Position numbers and translations under genes: made by a program | Source of the DNA: Anaerolineae bacterium | Lineage (GTDB): Bacteria; Chloroflexota; Anaerolineae; Anaerolineales; UBA11858 | Length of the DNA stretch: 10,520 bases | Direction of reading: 5' to 3' | Assembly (NCBI GenBank): GCA_003694235.1 | Contig: RFKO01000124.1 | Location: 1-10,520, forward strand | In this document: positions 1-5,589 of the stretch, piece by piece | Numbering within the stretch: position 1 is the stretch's first letter | Layout of the letters: every line of letters begins with the position of its first letter | The notes under the pieces: generated by a model | The model's database searches: none | What the model was told of the DNA's origin: nothing | What the model saw: only the letters and a program-made list of their open reading frames with translations

Positions 1-170
1 CTGGCGATGGCCTTGGCCTCCAGGCCGTCCAGTTCCTCGCCCTGGCCGACATCGGCGGTGAAACAGACTACCTCGCAGCCGTAGTTCTCGCGCAACCACG
101 GCACGATGACCGAGGTGTCCAGCCCGCCGGAATAGGCCAGCACGGCTTTCTTGATAGGGGCAGGGTTCAT
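1..170 (-). CDS. argG: Argininosuccinate synthase, N-terminal part (runs off the window)
   Basis: The enzyme joins citrulline and aspartate using ATP to give argininosuccinate, the penultimate step of arginine synthesis in the cytoplasm. Only the first 56 codons are visible. They contain the family's ATP pyrophosphatase P-loop SGGLDTS at residues 14-20, preceded by the hydrophobic strand AVLAY and followed by [10 protein letters not shown], as expected for ArgG. The ATG at 170-168 is chosen because an AAGGAG ribosome-binding site (184-179) lies 8 nt upstream. The gene is transcribed away from metB and sits behind an Arg-rich leader peptide and terminator at 362-212, so it is probably controlled by arginyl-tRNA supply. 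Identity is firm from the P-loop context. Nothing can be said about the rest of the gene. Confidence 0.93.
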   Translation of the reverse strand, partial: MNPAPIKKAVLAYSGGLDTSVIVPWLRENYGCEVVCFTADVGQGEELDGLEAKAIA

Positions 171-178
171 AACAAACG

Positions 179-184
179 CTCCTT
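179..184 (-). promoter_or_regulatory. argG ribosome-binding site
   Basis: AAGGAG on the minus strand, 8 nt before the argG ATG. It lies 28 nt beyond the end of the terminator U-tract, so argG has its own strong translation signal and does not depend on leader-peptide translation for initiation. Confidence 0.85.
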
Positions 185-211
185 GTGCAACATCACACAT
201 CCAGGGTGGAT

Positions 212-246
212 AAAACAAAAGCCCTCCTTCTCGGGAAGGAGGGCTT
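212..246 (-). terminator. Rho-independent terminator of the argG leader (attenuator terminator)
   Basis: On the minus strand a hairpin forms between 246-235 (AAGCCCTCCTTC) and 230-219 (GAAGGAGGGCTT), 12 bp with the 4-nt loop CCGA. The U-rich tract TTTTGTTTT (220-212) follows at once. On the plus strand the same hairpin lacks a U-tract, so it is directional for argG transcription. It lies between the argG promoter and the argG start, downstream of the Arg-rich leader peptide stop, which is where an attenuator terminator sits. Confidence 0.9.
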
Positions 247-303
247 GTAATCCAGCAATTCTCAAAAACTTATGCCGGCAAAGCGCAAACGCCCGGCCTT
301 CCC
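233..303 (-). promoter_or_regulatory. Predicted antiterminator of the argG attenuator
   Basis: Two segments inside the leader reading frame, GGGAAGG (303-297) and GGGC (294-291), are complementary to CCTTCCC (239-233) and GCCC (244-241), which make up the 5' arm and loop of the terminator. This gives 11 bp with a small CC/T internal loop and would exclude the terminator. A competing upstream hairpin pairs CCCTG (319-315) with CAGGG (305-301) and would hide the start of the antiterminator segment. The Arg codons end at 324, so a ribosome stalled there would cover 319-315 and favour the antiterminator. Pairings are read from sequence; the folding behaviour is inferred. Confidence 0.75.
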
Positions 304-359
304 TGGGGGGAGGTCAGGGGCTTACGACGAGGGCGACGGACGTTGTGCAAAGCGTTCAT
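270..359 (-). CDS. Arg-rich leader peptide of argG (29 aa)
   Basis: This short reading frame begins at ATG 359-357 and ends at TAA 272-270. The peptide starts MNALHNVRRPRRK, so four Arg codons (CGT CGC, CCT, CGT CGT) fall within five codons at 338-324, with a fifth Arg at codon 21. The promoter predicts a transcript start near 362, only about 3 nt before the ATG. There is no room for a ribosome-binding site, so translation would be effectively leaderless. Its role would be to sense arginine: slow decoding of the Arg run when charged Arg-tRNA is scarce would switch the downstream RNA from terminator to antiterminator. The peptide itself probably has no function after synthesis. Control-codon identity, placement and the paired RNA structures all agree with the downstream argG gene. 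Translation is not proven by sequence alone. Confidence 0.85.
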   Translation of the reverse strand: MNALHNVRRPRRKPLTSPQGRPGVCALPA

Positions 360-369
360 GTTGGGCGAA

Positions 370-398
370 AGTCTAGCACCAGACAGGGAAATCGTCAA
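370..398 (-). promoter_or_regulatory. argG promoter (sigma-70 type, extended -10)
   Basis: On the minus strand, -35 TTGACG (398-393) and -10 TAGACT (375-370) are separated by 17 bp. The bases TGC just before the -10 give an extended -10 element. The predicted start is about 362, immediately ahead of the Arg leader ATG at 359. Confidence 0.82.
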
Positions 399-407
399 GG
401 ATTTTCG

Positions 408-436
408 TTGACAGTTCTACCGCCAGCGGATAAAAT
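408..436 (+). promoter_or_regulatory. metB promoter (sigma-70 type)
   Basis: Perfect -35 TTGACA (408-413) and -10 TAAAAT (431-436) with the optimal 17-bp spacer. The predicted transcript start is about 443-444, at the ATG of the Met-rich leader. Its -35 box is 9 bp from the -35 box of the divergent argG promoter, so the two polymerases would compete for or share this short region. Confidence 0.88.
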
Positions 437-443
437 GGCGTTC

Positions 444-536
444 ATGACCGCCAGACTGGCCCTTTGCTGGATGATGTTCATGCGCATGATGATGCCCCGC
501 TCGCGGGCCTGGGCGGTCGCGCCATTACAGCGCTGA
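444..536 (+). CDS. Met-rich leader peptide of metB (30 aa)
   Basis: The frame runs from ATG 444-446 to TGA 534-536. Residues 10-17 read MMFMRMMM: six Met codons in eight (471-494). Cys8 and Trp9 precede them. The promoter places the transcript start at or within 1 nt of this ATG, so the message is probably leaderless. An in-frame ATG at 435 overlaps the -10 box and cannot be transcribed from this promoter. The downstream gene belongs to the methionine pathway, and a terminator (562-587) with an alternative antiterminator lies between the two. The inferred role is to sense methionyl-tRNA. Elongator and initiator Met-tRNA share one codon, so this would specifically read the elongator pool. A chance run of six Met codons at this exact place is very unlikely, but direct evidence of translation is lacking. 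Confidence 0.87.
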   Translation: MTARLALCWMMFMRMMMPRSRAWAVAPLQR

Positions 537-572
537 TGTGAACACCACCTTGTTCATTCTCAACCGCCCAGG
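447..572 (+). promoter_or_regulatory. Predicted antiterminator and competing stem of the metB attenuator
   Basis: Segment 2, CCTGGGCGGT (508-517), is perfectly complementary over 10 bp to segment 3, ACCGCCCAGG (563-572), which is the 5' arm and loop of the terminator. Segment 1, ACCGCCAG (447-454), at the very start of the leader frame, can pair with segment 2 with one bulged base. This is the full three-way switch: 1:2 with the terminator, or 2:3 as antiterminator. Segment 2 begins 13 nt after the last clustered Met codon, so a ribosome stalled on the Met run would leave it free. Confidence 0.82.
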
Positions 573-587
573 TCTGGGCGGTTTTTT
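562..587 (+). terminator. Rho-independent terminator of the metB leader (attenuator terminator)
   Basis: A 9-bp hairpin AACCGCCCA (562-570) / TGGGCGGTT (575-583) with a GGTC loop is followed by a T-tract (582-587). It begins 25 nt after the leader peptide stop and ends 25 nt before the metB start, so termination here would prevent metB expression. Confidence 0.9.
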
Positions 588-601
588 GATTCCCACAACC
601 C

Positions 602-605
602 GGAG
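602..605 (+). promoter_or_regulatory. metB ribosome-binding site
   Basis: GGAG 7 nt before ATG 613 fixes the metB start. An upstream GTG at 538 in the same frame would force translation through the terminator hairpin and has no ribosome-binding site. Confidence 0.8.
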
Positions 606-612
606 AGATCAG

Positions 613-1815
613 ATGAAAACACTCGCCAAAACAATCAACAACCACTCCACGCTGGCCGTTCACGGCGGCCGACGCCCCAATCCATACCACGCCATCGCCG
701 AACCCATCGTCCAGACCGCCACCTATCGCTTTGAGAACACCGCCGATTTATGCGACTACAAGAACGCATATATGCTCGGCATGGCCGACGGCCGGCTGGA
801 ATACGGGCGTTACGGCAACCCCACCGTGGCAGCCGTCGAAGCGCGGCTGGCCGCGCTGGAAGGTGCGGACGATGCCATCCTTTACGCTTCGGGCATGGCC
901 GCCATCACCTCCGTTCTGCTCTCCATGCTCTCTTCCGGGTCTCACATCATCCTGATGGGCGAATGCTACCGCCGGACGCGCGAATTCTGCCTGCATTTTC
1001 TCAAGCGACTGGGCGTGGCCTGCGACCAGGTAGCCACCAACGACTTCGACGCCTTACAGCAGACCATCCGGCCTGAAACACGTCTTCTGCTGGCCGAAAT
1101 TCCCACCAACCCTTACCTGCGCGTCCTCGATGTAGAGCAATTCGCCGCCATCGCGCGGCAGCACAAAATCAAAACTCTGCTCGATGCTACTTTCGCCACT
1201 CCCATCAACCTGCGCCCTCTGGAATGGGGAATTGACCTGGTTGTCCACTCCGCATCCAAATATCTGGGCGGGCACAACGACTTACTGGCAGGCGTGGTCG
1301 CGGGGGAGGCCGGCCTGATCGCCTCGTTGCGCGGGCCGCTGGGCGTGCTCGGCGGCGTGCCCGACCCGCAAAACGCAGCCCTCCTGCTGCGAGGCGTCAA
1401 AACACTGGCACTGCGCGTGGAGCGTCAGAACCACAACGGCCTGCATGTCGCTCGTTTTCTGAACGTCCACCCCAAAATCGAGCGAGTGTGGTACCCCGGT
1501 CTGGAAACACACCCCGACCATGAAATCGCCACCCGCCTGATGTCCGGTTTCGGGGGAGTGGTCTCCTTCACCCTGCGCGGCGGCCTGGAGGAAACCTCCC
1601 GCTTCATCGACGCGCTGGAGATCATCCAACTGGCCACTTCATTGGGCGGCACAGAATCGCTGATCATCCAGCCGGCACTGATGTCCTACTACGAACTGGA
1701 CAGCGAGGAACGGCTGGCGCTGGGCATCCCCGATAACCTGGTGCGTCTCTCGCTGGGCATCGAAGACAGCGATGACCTGATCGGCGACCTGGCACAGGCG
1801 CTGACAAAAGTGTAA
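613..1815 (+). CDS. metB: Cystathionine gamma-synthase-like PLP enzyme (Cys/Met metabolism family)
   Basis: A 400-residue cytoplasmic PLP enzyme of the trans-sulfuration family. It would join cysteine to an activated homoserine ester to form cystathionine for methionine synthesis. PLP phosphate-binding residues appear in EYGRYGNPT (Tyr64, Arg66), a PLP-contacting Tyr lies in ECYRRTREF, the cofactor-nitrogen Asp is Asp191 in LLDATFATP, and the Schiff-base Lys is Lys216 in HSASKYLGGHND. The stretches GGHNDLLAG, RVWYPGLETHPDHEIA and GFGGVVSF and the ending DNLVRLSLGIEDSDDL recall plant chloroplast cystathionine gamma-synthase more than E. coli MetB, a judgement from memory. It lacks the plant N-terminal regulatory extension. 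Plant enzymes use O-phosphohomoserine, but the substrate here cannot be read from sequence. Methionine gamma-lyase or O-acetylhomoserine sulfhydrylase activity is an alternative, though the Met-rich leader favours biosynthesis. No terminator is seen after the gene. Confidence 0.85.
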   Translation: MKTLAKTINNHSTLAVHGGRRPNPYHAIAEPIVQTATYRFENTADLCDYKNAYMLGMADGRLEYGRYGNPTVAAVEARLAALEGADDAILYASGMAAITSVLLSMLSSGSHIILMGECYRRTREFCLHFLKRLGVACDQVATNDFDALQQTIRPETRLLLAEIPTNPYLRVLDVEQFAAIARQHKIKTLLDATFATPINLRPLEWGIDLVVHSASKYLGGHNDLLAGVVAGEAGLIASLRGPLGVLGGVPDPQNAALLLRGVKTLALRVERQNHNGLHVARFLNVHPKIERVWYPGLETHPDHEIATRLMSGFGGVVSFTLRGGLEETSRFIDALEIIQLATSLGGTESLIIQPALMSYYELDSEERLALGIPDNLVRLSLGIEDSDDLIGDLAQALTKV

Positions 1816-1841
1816 AAAACCACCAATTTTCACAATCACCC

Positions 1842-1871
1842 TTGACAAATCCAGGATGACGCGCTTACAAT
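1842..1871 (+). promoter_or_regulatory. ilv-leu operon promoter (sigma-70 type)
   Basis: Perfect -35 TTGACA (1842-1847) and -10 TACAAT (1866-1871) with an 18-bp spacer. The predicted start is about 1879, giving a leader peptide 5' UTR of about 28 nt. The -35 box begins only 26 bp after the metB stop codon. Confidence 0.88.
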
Positions 1872-1906
1872 CCCGCCCAACAATCCGCAGAGAGAAATCG
1901 CTTTCC

Positions 1907-2020
1907 ATGCCTGCCATTCATTCCTTCCTGTTTATCCTGATTAGCCTGCTGGCTCTAATCCTTATTCTTGGGATTACGAGCCCGTTCGGCGTTTGGGTAG
2001 CCAGGAAGGTGAGAATATAA
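1907..2020 (+). CDS. ilvL: Ile/Leu/Val-rich leader peptide of the ilv-leu operon (37 aa)
   Basis: The frame runs from ATG 1907 to TAA 2018-2020. Residues 7-23 read FLFILISLLALILILGI, and the whole peptide has 7 Leu, 7 Ile and 3 Val in 37 residues. The three Val codons (29, 31, 35) and Ile37 come last. Codons such as CTA, CTT and ATA are used in the leader, while the operon genes favour CTG and ATC. The ribosome-binding site is weak (AGAGAG, 12 nt upstream). The inferred role is ribosome-mediated attenuation sensing branched-chain aminoacyl-tRNAs, as with classical ilvL/ivbL/leuL leaders. A small hydrophobic membrane peptide is a formal alternative. However, the promoter just upstream, the complementary RNA segments and the terminator before ilvD make the leader reading much stronger. 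The symbol is given by analogy of role, not by sequence homology. Confidence 0.87.
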   Translation: MPAIHSFLFILISLLALILILGITSPFGVWVARKVRI

Positions 2021-2068
2021 CTTTTTTGGCATAGAAGCATCAAGGTTGATTGTAAAGGCTGCCCAGAC
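1991..2068 (+). promoter_or_regulatory. Predicted antiterminator of the ilv-leu attenuator
   Basis: GTTTGGGTAGCC (1991-2002), inside the leader frame, can pair with GGCTGCCCAGAC (2057-2068) over 12 consecutive positions, two of them G-U. The second segment is the 5' arm and loop of the terminator, so the two structures exclude each other. The first segment starts 15 nt after the last codon of the dense Ile/Leu run (Ile23, 1973-1975). A further small hairpin, TAATCC (1956-1961) with GGATTA (1971-1976), forms over the control codons. I did not find a convincing segment that pairs with 1991-2002 from upstream. Confidence 0.78.
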
Positions 2069-2082
2069 GGGCGGCCTTTTTT
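2055..2082 (+). terminator. Rho-independent terminator of the ilv-leu leader (attenuator terminator)
   Basis: A 10-bp hairpin AAGGCTGCCC (2055-2064) / GGGCGGCCTT (2069-2078), with one G-U pair and an AGAC loop, is followed by six Ts (2077-2082). It ends 21 nt before ilvD, and the ilvD ribosome-binding site AGAGGAGG (2093-2100) lies just after it. Confidence 0.92.
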
Positions 2083-2103
2083 GTTATCTGCCAGAGGAGG
2101 CTT

Positions 2104-3771
2104 ATGCGATCCGACATCATCAAAAAAGGCTTTGAACGTGCTCCCCATCGCTCGCTGCTCAAAGCGACGGGCGTGGTGCGCGATGAAGACTTCAACAAGC
2201 CTTTCATCGCAGTGGTCAATTCATACATCGACATCGTCCCCGGCCATGTCCACCTGCAGGAATTTGGCCACCTGGTCAAAGAAGCGATCCGCGCCGCGGG
2301 CGGCGTCCCGTTCGAGTTCAACACCATCGGCGTGGACGACGGCATCGCCATGGGGCACGCCGGGATGAAGTTCAGCCTGCCGTCGCGCGAACTGATCGCC
2401 GACAGCGTGGAGACCATGATCCAGGCGCACCAGTTCGACGGCATGGTGTGCATCCCCAACTGCGACAAAATCGTCCCCGGTATGGCGATGGCCGCCCTGC
2501 GGGTGGACATCCCCACCATCTTCATCTCCGGCGGGCCGATGGCGGCGGGACGCACGCCCGACGGCGAGATTGTGGATTTGATCTCCGTCTTCGAGGGGGT
2601 AGGGGCTTACAAAGCAGGCAAGATCGACGAAGCTCGTTTGAAGTTATTGGAAGATTATGGCTGCCCATCATGCGGCTCGTGTTCCGGCCTGTTCACCGCC
2701 AACTCGATGAACTGTCTGTTGGAAGCGCTGGGATTGGCTCTGCCGTTCAACGGCTCGGCGCTGGCACTGAGCGAGGAGCGCGAAGCGCTGGCCCGCCAGG
2801 CAGCGCGGCAGATCCTCACGCTGGTCGAACGCAACCTGACCCCGCGGCAGATCGTCACCGCCGAGGCAATTGACGATGCTTTCGCCCTGGATATGGCCAT
2901 GGGCGGCAGCACCAACACCGTGCTGCACACCCTGGCGCTGGCGCACGAAGCCGGGATCGAATACGACCTGCACCGCATCAACCGGGTCGCCGAGAAAGTC
3001 CCCCATTTGTGCAAAGTCAGCCCTTCGGGGCAATGGCACATGGAAGATGTGCACCGCGCCGGCGGCGTCCCCGCCATCCTGAACGAAATCGCTAAAGGAG
3101 GCAACACGCTCCACCTGGAGCGTCCCACGGTGGCGGGGACAACGTTGGGCGAATCCATCGCCGGTCATCAGATCAAAGACCATCAGGTTATCCGCCCGCT
3201 GGAAAACCCACACTCCAAACAGGGCGGACTGGCCATCCTGTTCGGCAATCTGGCGCCCGACGGCGCGGTGATCAAAACCGGCGGCGTGGCCCCCTCGATG
3301 CGCAAACATCGCGGCCCGGCGCGCATCTATGAGAGCCAGGAAGACGCCATGCGCGGCATCCTCGCCCACGAGGTACAGCCCGGCGATGTGGTGGTCATCC
3401 GCTACGAGGGGCCGCGCGGCGGCCCAGGGATGCAGGAAATGCTCTCCCCCACCTCGGCCATCATGGGCATGGGATTGGGCGAGAGCGTGGCGTTGATCAC
3501 CGACGGGCGTTTCTCCGGCGGCACCCGCGGCGCATGCATCGGGCACGTCAGCCCGGAGGCCGCCGCCCGCGGGCCGATCGCCGCCCTGCGCGATGGCGAC
3601 ATCATCGAGATCGACCTGGAAGCGCGCAGCCTGAACGTCGCCCTGAGCGACGAGGAGATTCAGGCCCGCCTGGACGCGCTCCCCCCCTTCGAACCACGCA
3701 CCACCAGTTCGTGGCTGCGACGCTACGCCCGCATGGTCACCAGCGCCAACCGCGGAGCGGTGCTGGTGTAG
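2104..3771 (+). CDS. ilvD: Dihydroxy-acid dehydratase
   Basis: IlvD is an Fe-S enzyme that dehydrates 2,3-dihydroxy-isovalerate and 2,3-dihydroxy-3-methylvalerate to the keto acids that precede valine/leucine and isoleucine. The 555-residue protein has full family length. Motifs in order: [19 protein letters not shown] near residue 40, [21 protein letters not shown] (Cys116, Cys120), [18 protein letters not shown] (Cys187, Cys190, Cys193), [18 protein letters not shown], and near the C-terminus [12 protein letters not shown] with [13 protein letters not shown] has Gly where plant-type [2Fe-2S] enzymes, as I recall them, have Cys in a Pro-Cys-Asn motif. The protein therefore resembles E. coli and Bacillus IlvD, but the cluster type is inferred. 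It is the first gene after the attenuator and is followed by a 126-bp gap. Confidence 0.97.
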   Translation: MRSDIIKKGFERAPHRSLLKATGVVRDEDFNKPFIAVVNSYIDIVPGHVHLQEFGHLVKEAIRAAGGVPFEFNTIGVDDGIAMGHAGMKFSLPSRELIADSVETMIQAHQFDGMVCIPNCDKIVPGMAMAALRVDIPTIFISGGPMAAGRTPDGEIVDLISVFEGVGAYKAGKIDEARLKLLEDYGCPSCGSCSGLFTANSMNCLLEALGLALPFNGSALALSEEREALARQAARQILTLVERNLTPRQIVTAEAIDDAFALDMAMGGSTNTVLHTLALAHEAGIEYDLHRINRVAEKVPHLCKVSPSGQWHMEDVHRAGGVPAILNEIAKGGNTLHLERPTVAGTTLGESIAGHQIKDHQVIRPLENPHSKQGGLAILFGNLAPDGAVIKTGGVAPSMRKHRGPARIYESQEDAMRGILAHEVQPGDVVVIRYEGPRGGPGMQEMLSPTSAIMGMGLGESVALITDGRFSGGTRGACIGHVSPEAAARGPIAALRDGDIIEIDLEARSLNVALSDEEIQARLDALPPFEPRTTSSWLRRYARMVTSANRGAVLV

Positions 3772-3785
3772 GGAGTGGGTGGTTA

Positions 3786-3820
3786 GGTGATTAGGAAATT
3801 TGGTGATTGGGTGATTGGGT
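3786..3820 (+). repeat. Imperfect GGTGATTR tandem repeat between ilvD and ilvB
   Basis: Units GGTGATTA (3786-3793), GGTGATTG (3802-3809) and GGTGATTG (3810-3817) are followed by a partial unit. They lie in the 126-bp ilvD-ilvB spacer, the longest gap inside the operon. No hairpin with a T-tract and no good promoter is seen here. Function unknown. Confidence 0.7.
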
Positions 3821-3897
3821 AACGAGAGGAGGGGTCGTCCAATCGCCCACTGACCCGCTCATAGCAAATCAACTCGACAGAAGAAGAGGAGACAGAG

Positions 3898-5583
3898 ATG
3901 AAAAAAACCGGCGCAGAAATCTTATGGGAATGTCTGGTGCGCGAGGGTGTCGAGGTAGTGTTCGGCTACCCCGGCGGCGCAATCATGCCCGTGTACGACG
4001 CCATGCTCGAATACCCCGTCCACCATGTTCTGGTGCGACATGAGCAAGGCGCCGCGCACATGGCCGATGGCTACGCCCGCGCCTCCGGCAAGGTCGGCGT
4101 GGCGATGGCGACCTCCGGCCCCGGCGCCACCAACCTGGTCACCGGCATCGCCACCGCGATGATGGATTCATCCCCCATCGTGTGCATCACCGGGCAGGTG
4201 CCCGTTCACCTGATCGGCGGCGACGCCTTCCAGGAAACCGACGTGACCGGCATCACGCTGCCAATCACCAAACACAACTACCTGATCACCTCGGCAGATC
4301 AGGTCGCCCGCGTGGTGCGCGAGGCGTTCCACATCGCCCGCAGCGGTCGCCCCGGCCCGGTGCTGATTGACTTCTGCAAGAACGCGCAGATCGAAGAAAC
4401 CGAGTTCGAATACCCTGAAGAAATCGAACTCCCAGGCTACCGACCGCCCACCCGCGCCCCGCGCGCCGACCTGGAAAAAGCGGTGCGCCTGATCGAGGAG
4501 GCCGAGCGTCCGGTCATCCTGGCAGGACACGGCGTGTTGATGTCCGGAGCAATGGAAGAGCTCAAAATGTTGGCCGTCAAAACGCAGACGCCAGTCGCCA
4601 TGACGCTGTTGGGGCTGGGCGCCCTGCCGGCGTCACACCCGCTCAGTCTGGGCATGATGGGCATGCACGGCGAGGCCTACGCCAACAACGCCATCCAGAA
4701 TGCCGACCTGCTGATCGCCCTCGGCATGCGCTTCGACGACCGCGTCACCGGCAACCTGCGCACCTACGCTCCTCGCGCCCGCAAGATTCATGTGGAAATT
4801 GATCCCTCCGAAGTCCACAAGAACGTGGTGGTGGATGTGCCGCTCATAGGCGATCTAAAAACCGTGCTCACCGATCTGATCCCCATGCTGGATGAGTACG
4901 AACACGAGGAATGGCTGGCACAAATTGACGAATGGAAACAGGAGACCGAACAACGCAGCATCATGGCCTGGCCGGATGACGGCAAACTGTACACCGCCCA
5001 CGCCATCCGCGCCCTGTGGGAGGTCACCGGCGGCGATTCCATCGTCGCCACCGGCGTGGGGCAGCACCAGATGTGGGCAGCGCAATACTACCACTTCGAT
5101 CACCCCTATCGGCTGATTACCTCCGGCGGCGCGGGCACAATGGGCTTCGGCCTGCCGGCAGCCATCGGCGCCTGGTTCGCCCATAAAGACAAGGAAGTCT
5201 GGCTGGTGGACGGCGACGGCAGTTTCCAGATGACGCAGGCAGAACTCTCCACCGCCGTGCAGGAGGGCGCGAACATCAAAATCGCCATCATGAACAACCA
5301 TTTCCTGGGCATGGTACGGCAGTGGCAGGAGTTCTTCTTCGATAAACGCTACGCCGCCACACCACTGACCGGCCCGGATTTCGTCAAGCTGGCCGAAGCA
5401 CACGGCATACCTGCCCGCAGGGTGACCAAGCCGGAGGATGTGCGGGGGGCGATCTCTTTCGCACAAGAAACGCCCGGCCCGGTGCTGGTCGAGTTCGTCG
5501 TGGAGAAAGAGGAAGCAGTGTACCCCATGGTGCCCTCTGGAGCAGACCTGGACGCGATGATCCGTCGCCCCATTCGTAAATGA
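3898..5583 (+). CDS. ilvB: Acetolactate synthase (acetohydroxyacid synthase), catalytic large subunit
   Basis: This ThDP enzyme condenses pyruvate with pyruvate (toward Val/Leu) or with 2-ketobutyrate (toward Ile), the committed step of the pathway. The 561-residue protein has normal length for the family. The N-terminal ThDP-fold domain has GYPGGAIMPVYDAM and the catalytic Glu49 in RHEQGAAHMADGYAR, then TSGPGATNLVTG and the FAD-associated ITGQVP segment. The C-terminal domain has the ThDP/metal motif GDGS at 439-442, ending in Asn466-Asn467, and NNHFLGMVRQWQEFFF. The FAD and ThDP features place it with biosynthetic AHAS rather than catabolic AlsS, and the adjacent ilvN supports this. A GAGGAG ribosome-binding site (3886-3891) lies 6 nt before the ATG. 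Confidence 0.97.
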   Translation: MKKTGAEILWECLVREGVEVVFGYPGGAIMPVYDAMLEYPVHHVLVRHEQGAAHMADGYARASGKVGVAMATSGPGATNLVTGIATAMMDSSPIVCITGQVPVHLIGGDAFQETDVTGITLPITKHNYLITSADQVARVVREAFHIARSGRPGPVLIDFCKNAQIEETEFEYPEEIELPGYRPPTRAPRADLEKAVRLIEEAERPVILAGHGVLMSGAMEELKMLAVKTQTPVAMTLLGLGALPASHPLSLGMMGMHGEAYANNAIQNADLLIALGMRFDDRVTGNLRTYAPRARKIHVEIDPSEVHKNVVVDVPLIGDLKTVLTDLIPMLDEYEHEEWLAQIDEWKQETEQRSIMAWPDDGKLYTAHAIRALWEVTGGDSIVATGVGQHQMWAAQYYHFDHPYRLITSGGAGTMGFGLPAAIGAWFAHKDKEVWLVDGDGSFQMTQAELSTAVQEGANIKIAIMNNHFLGMVRQWQEFFFDKRYAATPLTGPDFVKLAEAHGIPARRVTKPEDVRGAISFAQETPGPVLVEFVVEKEEAVYPMVPSGADLDAMIRRPIRK

Positions 5584-5589
5584 GAGAGA

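Noticed and set aside
198..212. AGGGTGG on the plus strand, resembling the start of a T-box motif
   Set aside because: It is antisense to argG, lacks the following ACCGCG, and the region has no room for a T-box stem I with specifier loop.
183..536. A 117-codon plus-strand frame covering the argG leader region
   Set aside because: Its first 84 codons run antisense across the argG leader and terminator and start upstream of the metB promoter. Only its last 30 codons, from ATG 444, are meaningful, as the Met-rich leader.
538..612. A GTG at 538 as the start of metB, adding 25 residues
   Set aside because: It has no ribosome-binding site, the extension would encode the terminator hairpin, and the added residues do not resemble the family. 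ATG 613 has GGAG 7 nt upstream.
613..1815. A SAM riboswitch upstream of metB
   Set aside because: The transcript from the promoter at 408-436 is mostly coding for the Met leader, and I see no SAM-I or SAM-II core pattern before the terminator.
1907..2020. The hydrophobic 37-residue peptide as a small membrane protein
   Set aside because: The hydrophobicity is explained by Ile/Leu/Val control codons. The promoter, antiterminator complementarity and terminator before ilvD fit a leader peptide better.
3772..3897. An internal promoter or second attenuator before ilvB
   Set aside because: No -35/-10 pair of useful quality, no hairpin with a T-tract and no short frame rich in branched-chain codons was found.
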